Source of the DNA: Lactarius indigo
Taxonomy: Eukaryota > Basidiomycota > Agaricomycetes > Russulales > Russulaceae
Assembly: GCA_025766275.1 (NCBI GenBank)
Contig: JAFKAC010000018.1
Span: forward strand, 806,001 to 870,000
Reading direction: 5' to 3'
Length of the DNA stretch: 64,000 bases
Made by a program: the position numbers and the translations under genes. Shown in pieces: positions 43,988 through 53,900 of this stretch. The number at the start of each line of letters is the position of its first letter. The stretch's first letter is position 1. The notes beneath the pieces were generated by a model. The model was given only the letters and a program-made list of their open reading frames with translations, was not told the origin of the DNA and did not search any database.

Positions 43988-46900
43988 TTACTCCACCTCT
44001 AAGTCCAATTCGTCGTCGTCATAGGCAGCGTCCCACTCACCCGATGAGAACACCTGTTGTTGCCTGTTGGTCTGGTGCCATGGGCAGCCTTCCTTGCCAA
44101 AGTGTTGGTGGGAGGAGGGTATGTAACACCTCGTGTATCTGTGGCACATCGTGTGGGGATGGGCACAACGGAAGGACTGGTGTCCTGGGGCGCCGCAATA
44201 GTTACAGGTGTTCCACAGGGGGCATTGATTAGACCTATGGTTGATGTTGGGAAGTTTACATTTAGTGCAGGTGATACGACTGGTAGGGGTTGGTCGCGGT
44301 GGATAAGGGTGAGGGTTGGTGTGGTGTCTGTTTTGTATAGATTGAAGCCACCGCGTGACTGAACTGTCTTCTTTGTTGTGGAGGCGTGGTTGAGGAAGAG
44401 CATAAGGGGGGGTGCGGACACGGTGGTGGAGTACGTCAGCGATGGGGATCCCTGCTGATATGGCAATTTCACCATTATGGCGTGGGTTTGGGACATATAC
44501 TTGTCCCATGAGGTAGGGGTGGAGGCGTGAACGTACTTTTGCTCGCGTGAGTTGGCTTTCTACATCGCTGTTGACGTTGCACCACCTGTCCCATGCTTCT
44601 GTGAGATCACACTCCCTTCGCTGTAACTCCTCTTTCTCCTCCCAGAGGACGCGGTACCAATCGATGTCAGCGATAATGCCCGGGTTGCCCATCATTCCTG
44701 CTGCGATGTCTACTGCTTGGGCGTCAGGGTGAGTTGTCGCAAGTAAAGTGAGTTGGGTGTCGTCGACTGTATCGGGCATGGGGTCTCCACAAGGGGCTGC
44801 TACAAGGTCTTCTCCGAAGTCTCCATATGGTTCGTTAGTCCCATCTCTTCTCCCTGCTACAGTGTGGCGGTGAGTGAAGGTGTTGACACGGAAGGCTATG
44901 TAGTGTGGTTTCTTCATGGTGCCGTCTGGGAAAGGGATATGTACGCAGTATTTGACGTGGTTGGGGTTGTAAGGGTTGTAGCGCTCATACCCTAGCATGT
45001 GGACTCCTCCTGGTAGGTCAGCCATGATGGGTTCAGAGACAGGAGATGGGGCGTTAAAGTTAGGATCGTCGGCAGGGTGGACGACAAGATCAGGGGAAAC
45101 TACCCCGGTGGTGGTGGCCCCTCCAAATGTGGAGTGACTTGCTGTTGGCGACGATGGACTGGTCATCCGGGCATCTAGGGGAACTGGTTGAGTTGTGGGA
45201 GATGAAATCCGTTCAGAGAGGGGAATGGGCGGTTGAGACATGGTAGTGGTTGTGGTGCGGATGGTAAGGGTTTTTCGTTTGGGGGTGGTTGTTATAAGCT
45301 GGGGGTTTTGTCGGTGAAATTCGGCTATGAGTTGATCCATGTAGATGTTATTGGTTGGTTCCCAACTGTCATGTGCTTCGGAGAACCCTTTCCATTGGAT
45401 CAGGTACTGGGTTTGATTGCGGCGTTTACGTGTGGCGAGGATTTGTTCTACTTCCCACTCCGGTTCTCCATTTGTTAAGTCTGGTGATGGTTCTGGGAAA
45501 TTTGGTCCATGCTCAGTCGTTTCTTTGTATGGGGTGAGAAGGGATGTGTGGAAGACATTGTGGATCTTCCATGTTTGTGGTAGTTTGAGGCGATAGGATG
45601 TGTGGGAGATGACTGCGGTTACAAGGAATGGTCCATAATGTCTGGGTGCCAGTTTAGCTGATGGGTGTGTTGTTGTTATATTCTTTGCTTCTAGCCATAC
45701 TCTGTCTCCTACTTCATATGGGGTAAAGCGTGTGGGCTTCTTCGTCATCAGTGCCTGTGCACGTGTGATTGCTTCTTGTGCCTGTTGGCGTTTCTGGGTG
45801 ATCTGTTGGAGTCGGTCGTTGACAGCTGGGGTTTTTGATGTGCGGGTAACTTGGTGGACTCGTGGGGTGTATCCCATTAGTAGGTCGAACGGGGTTTTCT
45901 TGGTTGTGGAGCTGGGCCAAGAGTTGTGAGTGTATTGTGCTAATGGTAACCAGGACGCCCAGTTGTTCTGCTGGTAGTTGACAAAGATGCGCAGGTATTG
46001 TTCCAGCCATTGGTTGGTTGGTTCGGATTGGCCATCTGTTTGTGGGTGGTAGGCAGTGCTGATGTTTTGTTCGATGTTCAGGAGTCGACACAGTTCCTTT
46101 GTGAAGGAGGCTGTGAAGCGAGGGTCTCTGTCTGATATGATGCGTTGAGGTAAGCCGTAGTGGGGGAGTACGTAAGTAGCGTATAGTAAAGTGGTGTGTT
46201 CAGCGTCTGTGGTTTCTTTGCATGGTATGAAAATGGAGGCTTTCGAGCAGTCGTGATCAGTAATAGTAAGTATTGTATCGTAGTTATCTGATGTGGGTAG
46301 TTTGGTTATGAAGTCCAGTGCGATTGTTTCGAATGGGTTTGCGTGGGGATTTGTTGTGATAGGGTAAAGTGGGGGTTTTGGGTTTGTTGGGTTGTTCTTC
46401 CGCGATTGGCAGTTTGCGCACCCTTTCATGTATTGTGTGACTGTTTCTTTCATTCCTGGCCACCAGTAGTCCTGTGCTATTGACTGGAGTGTTTTTGAAA
46501 TGCCTGGGTGTCCTGCTGTTATTGAGTCATGGTACAATGAGATCACCCCCCTCCTTAAAGGGACGTCGTCCACGACTACCAGTTGGTCACCCCGCCAGAA
46601 GAGGTCATCTTGTTTGGTGAGGTGATGGGTAAGTGCCCACTTGGTGAGGAGTTCCGGTCGTTTTAGTTGGTGTGCGCGTGTATGGTCGTCTAGGGAGGAG
46701 AGTGTTGCTGCGTTTAGGAAGAGGTGAGGGGGTAGAACGGTGACGTTGTCATTGTCATTGTTGCCGTTGTCATGGTCAGGTCGACGTGAGAGGGCGTCGG
46801 CTCGATTAGTGGATCCTGGTTGATGGACAAGGATAAAGTTGTAATCAGCCAATCTGGGGAGGTACCGAGCGACGCGGCGGTTTATGCGCTGTGGGTTTCT

Positions 46901-48517
46901 GTAGTATTGTAGGTTCTTGTGGTCGGTGATGAGTGTGATGGGGAAGGAGGATCCTGCGAGTAGATGTCGCCAAGAGTCAAGGCCCCGAATTACTGCCAGT
47001 AGTTCACGATTGTGGATGTCGTAGTTTCGTTCAGCATCATTAAAAGTCTTTGAGGAGAAGCCAATGGCATGTGATTTCCCTCTGTCATCAATTTGTGACA
47101 GGATAGCGCCTGTGGCAAAGGCGGACACGTCCACTTCAACCTGGAATGGTCTGGTGAGGTCTGGTTGGCATAGTTTGGGGTCTGCTGTGACTGCTGCAAT
47201 TAATGTGTTCAGCACACTACGGCACTCCGTCGTCCATAGGAAGGGTGTGTCTTTCTTTAAGAGGTGGTTGAGGGGTCGTGCAATGTTAGCAAAGTTGGGG
47301 ATGAAGGGTCTTTGGTACCCAAGGATGCCCAGGACGCTGCGGACTTCCTTGAGGTTGTTGAGATCACGTGGCCAATCTCTGAGTCCGTCAATCTTAACTG
47401 GGTCGATCTTGATGTGGTCACCGTTGACAACGACTCCCAAATATGTGATCTCTTCTTGTTCAAACTCGCATTTGGATGGCTTTAGGAAGTAGGATTCTTC
47501 TTCTAATAGGTCTAAGACTTCATGGACAATTTGTCTGTGGCGTGTGAGGTTGTTGTCTGTGGCAATGAGGATGTCGTCCATGTAGACGAAAAGTTCGGTG
47601 GGGTATTTGTCCATGAGTTTCCCGAACATGCGGTTCATCGTGCGGGCAAACGTGGCAGGAGAGTTGGTGAGTCCGAAGAACATGACGCGTGGTTGGAAAA
47701 GTCCAAAGGGTGTTTTAAATGCTGCCTTCCACTGATCTTCTTCTCTGATGTGGATGTTGTTATATCCCCAGTGGATGTCGAATTTGCTGAAGATTTTCTT
47801 CCCTTGTAGCTGTTCCAGGATGGTATTAATGAGTGGGAGTGGGTATGTGTCCCGCACAGTGTGGGAGTTGAGTGGGTGGTAGTCCATGATGGGGCGGAGT
47901 TTTCCGTCTTTCTTTTTCCTGAAGAAAAATGAGGAGGTGTAGGGTGAGTTGGATTCTGTTATATATCCTTTTTCTAGGTGTTCTTTTAGGAACTCCTTCA
48001 TGGCAATGATTTCTGCTGGTGTGAGGGGATATATCTTGCAATTGAGGCTGGAGGGGGCGTCCGGTTTCAGTGTGATCACGTGGTCCTCGTTTCGGGCCGG
48101 TGGGAAACGTTGGGCTGCTTCCTTGGAAAAAATGATTTTGTGTCGTTTGTACTCTTCGGGAATCTCCGGGGCTTGGTTTGTTTTGTTAGTGGCTGCGTGT
48201 TCGGCCCATTGTTGTGCTATGTTGTTAGCCATCGCTTTTGTCTGCCCTTTGTCACTCTGTCGGATGGCCTTTCTTCTCACTGTCCCCGCTGCTCCGATTT
48301 GTGTTGTTGTTTGGTGTTTCGTTGGTAGGGGTGCGTTTCTCTTTCGGTATCCCGCGGTTTCAATTCTGACGTTTTCTCCTTTCAGCGTGTTTGTTGTCCA
48401 GTCAATCTCTGGGCTGAATGCTCTGAACCACGGGTACCCTAAGATAAGCCGGTCCCTTCCCAGGTTGGTGACAAAAAAGGTTAACTTCTTCGTTATTGTG
48501 CCTTTGCTGATGTATAG
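43988..48517 (-). pseudogene. Gypsy C pol, end of protease to C-terminal zinc array
   Basis: About 1509 uninterrupted codons. From the D insertion point: LILGYPWFRAF end of protease; RT with FVYMDDILIAT (about 47580); RNase H (VDVSAF, YDIHNRELLAV); integrase zinc region (HPGI...CANC) and core (LDFITKLP, ISDRDPRF, TDGQSEPTNQWLEQ); GPF motif; chromodomain at about 45330-45480 (WEVEQIL...LIQWKGF). A tail of about 400 residues follows, with a charged helix (WEEKEELQRRECDLTEAW) and a Cys/His array (CTKC-x6-H-x4-C, CNYCGAPGHQSFRC, then CHRYTRC with further His/Cys) before an acidic C-terminus. The tail parallels element A. The frame is broken only by D. Confidence 0.9.
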
Positions 48518-48974
48518 TGTTACGGTTGCACGCATTGGACCCTTACTGTACCGGTTGTGACTACGGCGGTAAGGTAGATTAGTCACGGACTCGGAGTTTA
48601 CGAAGGAGTTAGGTGTTTGCAGATGACTCGATCCTAGTACAGGTAGTAGTAGTATTAGGATTGCGATACTTACGCGATACGTTGGACGCTACCTTACTGT
48701 GACTCATAGCAGCGCTTGAAAGCCTGCTCTACTTGTATTTAAGATAGCGGCGGAAGACCAAGACACGCCATCTTGGTCTTCTTCAATCGTCACTTCTTGT
48801 CTCCTCCTTTTCGAACTGCTCGCTTCGCCTATTAACGGGAAGCTGTTTACATTCACCAGTGTCTTCGAACATCTGGAACCTGCCTTCGTGCCATACGCCA
48901 TCGCGCGTGACTAGCTAAGTCGCAAAGTCGCCTTATCAAAGCTCAAGTCGAGCTAACGTCGTGACGGCGTTACA
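48518..48974 (+). repeat. 5' LTR of gypsy D
   Basis: 457 bp, TGTTACGGTTGC...GGCGTTACA. TATTTAA at 48736. An 11-bp inverted repeat, GAAGACCAAGA / TCTTGGTCTTC, spans the predicted RNA start. Confidence 0.95.
48736..48780 (+). promoter_or_regulatory. Gypsy D promoter and self-primer RNA 5' end
   Basis: TATTTAA, then 34 nt to ATCTTGGTCTT (48770-48780), exactly complementary to AAGACCAAGAT at 48977-48987. The upstream arm GAAGACCAAGA repeats the PBS sequence on the DNA just before the start site. Confidence 0.75.
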
Positions 48975-48976
48975 TT

Positions 48977-48987
48977 AAGACCAAGAT
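48977..48987 (+). other. Gypsy D self-priming PBS
   Basis: AAGACCAAGAT, two bases after the LTR, 11-nt complement of the predicted RNA 5' end. Only eight bases separate it from the GTG proposed as gag start. Confidence 0.75.
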
Positions 48988-48994
48988 CCTCATT

Positions 48995-50986
48995 GTGGCG
49001 ACTGTCAATACTAGGGACCAGTGGACGAACTTTCGTCCTTATTATCTAGAACGAAGAGGAGATCGCAACGTACCAACTCGATTCTTAGGAGCAGCCAGGT
49101 GGAGGGACCGAGGAGACGAAACCGGATACTTTGTAGAGTTCAACGGACCTACAAGGTTCAGACCCGTTGAGTTCAATTTCGACCACCTGTGTTGGGTAGA
49201 AGTTACGTGGAATCCCATAGACCACCGCTGGGACATCATTAGACCTGCGGGAAGGCAATATCAGTGCGATATCGACGCACGCGAACTCAACTCACGAGCC
49301 GACTGGGGGCCCATTGACGGCCAGCTACGGGAACACTCTACTGGAGAGGCAGTTAGTGAGGAAACCGAAGAGGACGAGCAAAGCAAAGAGAATCGGCCGG
49401 CAAGCGTCGGGCCTATCGAGCAATACACCGTCCAACGAGCTGAGTCCTTACACATCTCAGACCAACCAGAGGTCATTCACGTACGATCACCGGCAGCAGA
49501 AATGGCAACTACCACCATGACGGCCGAAGAAATTATGCAAGTCAGGGAGCAAGCGGCGCAAGAAGCAGCGGAAGCAATTAGACAAGAATCACAACGCAAC
49601 CTCATGCCCATTAACCCAGAAACAGGGCACCGCATGACTGCAGACGACGCAGCCATTTTTCGGGCTATAGGACCCGACCAAGGGGATCCCCCGTCAGGGG
49701 GTGGACGGCAACAAGGACTATCACTAGACCCTCCGCCGGGATGGGGAGGACCGCCAGGAGGAGATTTCCCTCGACGCCCAGGAGGAGGGGGGAATCCACC
49801 AGATCTCCCAAACAACCCACCAGGAGGAGGACCTCCAGATGGAAACGGTGGTGGAGGTCCACCAGGAGGAGGGGGAGCAGGACACGGACACGAGAAACTG
49901 ACTGGTGAACCTCCCACAATTTTTGATGGAGACCGCACTAAAGTAGACTCCTTCCTCACACAATGGCACGTATACTGGGGAATGAACCTCGATACCTCGG
50001 TCATGCGCAACGACTACCGACGAAGCCTCCTATTCCTGTCCTACATAAAAGGGGTATCCGTCAGCGAATGGGTACTCTCGTACCTCAAGTGGCTTAACCG
50101 TCAAATACAACGAGGAATAGACCAACACACGAGGGATCTGTGGAACGCAGTAGCAGAAGGGTTCAACCAAAGGTTCGTTAACACCCTCGAGCGAGAACAG
50201 GCTCAAGCGCTTCTAAGGAAGGGACTCAAGATGGTCGACGGGGATATCGACAAATACGTCAACGAATTTGAAGAAGCCGCTAGAAAGGCGGGATACCGAC
50301 TTAACGACCCCCAGACCATCGACCTGTTTACCAAGGGACTACCGAAGAAGCTGTATGAGAAAACGTACGACCTGGACGAACCGGAAACGTTTGACGAATG
50401 GAAGCGGGCAACACTACGCCGACAACGCAACTACATCCATATCCGAGCTCGGGTGGATGAGTATAAAGACACCAAGCCGAAGAAAGTAGGTAACGCCGGG
50501 TGGACCGTTCCCCAAAACCTCGCAAATCCTTGGGCAATGGACACCTCCGCGGATAGAACAAAAGCAAGATTAGCAGGGTCGGAAGAAATCGACTATGGAA
50601 AACCGCCTTATACAGGCCTACCTCCCTTTCCACCAAGAGGAGGACCCGGAGCAAGAGGGCGAGGAAGAGGGGGGTCACGACGAGACCTAAGGACGGTGTT
50701 GTGCTACAACTGTAACGCGCTGGGTCATCTCTCACGAAATTGCCCCCATCCTAGACAGCCCCGGCAATGGCAGCAGCAAAGCACCGGACCATCTACCGTC
50801 CGCACAGCAGAAACAGACTACTACGCACAAGAAACCCCGCCGGCTCAGATACAGGCCGCTTCAACTAGCAAAACCGCCGAAGAACGAGCTAAAGAGTGGC
50901 TTACTGGGGTCGCCAACACGCCAGACGAGGTGAAGGACCTGATATTGCAGGACTTATGGGGAAGAGAGGGTTTTCGGAGCGCCTGA
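48995..50986 (+). CDS. Gypsy D Gag (663 codons; non-AUG start)
   Basis: Structural Gag. The frame opens at a TGA in the LTR end and has no ATG before 49502; GTG 48995 (A at -3, GCG next) is the likely start. From the predicted RNA start (48770) to 49502 there is no ATG in any frame. N-terminal conserved block (FRPVEFNFDHLCW, IDHRWDIIRPAG, DIDARELNSRADWGPIDGQ) is well conserved in element E. ATG 49502 begins a helical segment ending GHRMTADDAAIFRAIGPD, then a Pro/Gly-rich linker, capsid domain at about residues 300-500, and zinc knuckle CYNCNALGHLSRNC at 570-583. It ends REGFRSA-TGA just past the GGGTTTT shift site. Confidence 0.85.
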   Translation: MATVNTRDQWTNFRPYYLERRGDRNVPTRFLGAARWRDRGDETGYFVEFNGPTRFRPVEFNFDHLCWVEVTWNPIDHRWDIIRPAGRQYQCDIDARELNSRADWGPIDGQLREHSTGEAVSEETEEDEQSKENRPASVGPIEQYTVQRAESLHISDQPEVIHVRSPAAEMATTTMTAEEIMQVREQAAQEAAEAIRQESQRNLMPINPETGHRMTADDAAIFRAIGPDQGDPPSGGGRQQGLSLDPPPGWGGPPGGDFPRRPGGGGNPPDLPNNPPGGGPPDGNGGGGPPGGGGAGHGHEKLTGEPPTIFDGDRTKVDSFLTQWHVYWGMNLDTSVMRNDYRRSLLFLSYIKGVSVSEWVLSYLKWLNRQIQRGIDQHTRDLWNAVAEGFNQRFVNTLEREQAQALLRKGLKMVDGDIDKYVNEFEEAARKAGYRLNDPQTIDLFTKGLPKKLYEKTYDLDEPETFDEWKRATLRRQRNYIHIRARVDEYKDTKPKKVGNAGWTVPQNLANPWAMDTSADRTKARLAGSEEIDYGKPPYTGLPPFPPRGGPGARGRGRGGSRRDLRTVLCYNCNALGHLSRNCPHPRQPRQWQQQSTGPSTVRTAETDYYAQETPPAQIQAASTSKTAEERAKEWLTGVANTPDEVKDLILQDLWGREGFRSA

Positions 50987-53900
50987 ACCCATCGGCCTGG
51001 GTGAGGGCTCTAAATTGTAATTCTGTAATCATGACGCGCTTTCGTTCTCTTCGAATTCCAGTCTCGATACGCACGAATTACCGAATGGCCGACATAAGAG
51101 TACTGGTGGACTCCGGAGCCACCGACAATTTTATGAACCCGAGATTCATAAACAAAATGGGCATTGGTACACAGCCACTGGCTCAGCCACGAAAAATCTG
51201 GAACATCGACCAGACAGAAAACAAAGCTGGGTCCATTACTCATTTTACCGACCTTAATGTATACGCCAAAGGATATCATAGGACGATGCGGTTCCTCGTC
51301 ACGGACCTAGGAACCGAAGAAATCGTGTTGGGATATCCATGGTTGGCCACCTATGAGCCAACCATTAATTGGCGCGACGCGGTAATACATGAGGACATCA
51401 TGCCGGTGGTAATCAGCACGCAGGACAGTTCCCATCAGCATACTGTCATCGCCGCCGCCCTCACTAACGACCAAAAGGAAGAAATCGCCGATGAACTGGA
51501 CGAAGAAAGTGTACACTTACGCGCTACCACGTCCACCGAATTAGCAATCCAGGCAAGGAAAGAAGAACCACCCATAGAATTACCAGCGGTCTACCAAGCG
51601 TTCCGACAGCTCTTCAGCGAAGAAGCGTCTCAACGTTTCCCTCCTTCAAGACCATGGGATCACGCCATTGACTTCAAGCCAAATACTCCGTCAGCTATAG
51701 ATTGCAAAATATACCCACTGACACAAGAAGAGGAGGGCAAGCTCAAGGAATTCCTGGACGAAAAACTCAAGCAAGGATACTTACGCCCTTCGATCTCTCC
51801 GTACGCATCCTCATTTTTCTTTATTAAAAAGAAGGACGGAAAACTACGCCCGGTACAGGACTACCGGGTAATTAACTCCCATACCATACGCAACCAATAT
51901 CCCCTCCCTCTAATTCAAGACCTCATCTACGACCTCAGTAACGCACACATTTACACCAAGCTCGACATTCGTTGGGGATATAACAACATTCGCATCCGGG
52001 ACGGAGACCAGGAGAAGGCGGCCTTCAAAACCAAATTCGGTCTCTTCGAACCAACAGTTATGTTCTTTGGCCTCACAAACTCGCCCGCAACATTCCAGAC
52101 GATGATGAACCACATTTACCGGGATACGATCGCAAAGCACGAACTCCGCGGCACCATTATCCGAGTATATATGGACGACATCGGGATTGCAACACGTGAG
52201 GGTCACGATTCCGCGGACCACGTCGCGGCAGTCACGGACGTGCTTCGTGTCGCCCAAGAGCACGATCTTTACTTCAAGCTCGAGAAATGCCTTTTCCACC
52301 AACCTCGGATGGATTACCTGGGGGTAATCCTTGAAAAGGGGGTAACTCGCATGGACCCGGTAAAAGTTCGCGGCATCAAAGACTGGCCGACACCAACCAA
52401 AGTCAGGGACGTACGCTCTTTCTTGGGCTTCTGCAACTTTTACCGCTTATTCATCCGAGGTTTCGCCACACACGCCCAACCATTAAATCGACTTACAAGG
52501 AAAGATGCTGAATGGCGATGGACAGAAGAAGAGGATCGCGCGTTCAAGACCCTCAAACGCCTTGTAACCGAAGAGCCAGTATTGGCACACCCCAATTTAC
52601 AAGAACAATTTGAGTTGGAGGTCGACGCCTCCGGGTTTGCGGTGGGTGCAGTTCTCCTACAACGAAAAAGTGACGGGCGCAAGCACCCAATAGGATACTA
52701 CTCTGCAACGCTGAGCGAAGCAGAACGCAACTACGACATTTACGACCTAGAACTCCTTGCCATTGTAAAAGCTCTCCGACACTGGCGCCCCCTACTCGCA
52801 GGATCCCCACACAAGATCAAGATATTCTCGGATCATTTGAACCTGCAGTATTGGAAGACACCACAAAAGATTAGCCGGAGGGTCGCTCGAGAAGTATTAG
52901 AATTGATGGAATACGACTTCGAAATTCATCACATCAAAGGGAAAAACAACGGCCGAGCGGATGCGCTATCGAGACGACCGGACTACGACCAGGGGGAAGA
53001 AGATAACCAAGGTGTGGTTGTCTTACCTCCGGAAGTATTCATACGAGCCACTAACGTCGCGCGTGCGCTGGAAATACATCCCATGATGCAACAACCGAGA
53101 CGACGACAAGACCCCACCGTAATCAAGACATGGATTGATGCCCATCGCCTCAAAAAGATAGAAGGAGAATGGTATAAGGATGGACGACTGGTGGTTACGG
53201 GACCAATGACGGCGTATAGGGCCATCATACAGGACCATCACGACCCGCCTGTACACAGACACCCTGGAATAAGCAGGACACAAAGAATCGTGGAACGACA
53301 CCACTGGTGGCCAAGCATTCGCCGAGATGTATACGAGTACGTCACAGGATGTGCTGACTGCCAGCGAAATAAAGTCAACACTCGACCCACTCGCGCTCCA
53401 TTACACCCAATCACCCCAGCCACGGACGTCCCCCTGTTTCACACCATTGCCCTAGACTTCATTACCAAATTGCCGACCTCGCAGTCGTATGACAGCATCT
53501 TGACCATCACGGACCACGACTGTAGCAAGGCCTCCATATTCATCCCATGCAACGAGGAGGTGACAGTGGAAGGGACCACCATTCTGTACGTCAATCACGT
53601 GTTCAAGCGATTTGGATTACTGCGTAAAATCATCAGCGACCGAGACCCCCAATTCACTTCCAAATTCACACGGGAAGTGTGCCGTATACTAGGCATCCAA
53701 CAAAACATCTCAACGGCCTACCATCCACGCACGGATGGGCAGTCCGAACGGACCAATCAATGGCTTGAGCAATACCTGCGGTTCTGGGCTAACGAGCGCC
53801 AAGACAACTGGGCGGAGTACCTCCCCATAGCAGAATTCGCTCACAACAACTGGCCCCATGAGCATACGAAACAATCGCCATTCATGCTTCTCATGGGATA

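Noticed and set aside
48518..48586. Extension of the gypsy C pol frame into the D LTR as a native N-terminus
   Set aside because: These codons belong to D's LTR read backwards; true C protease sequence continues at 56200, and the TATAG duplication marks the junction.
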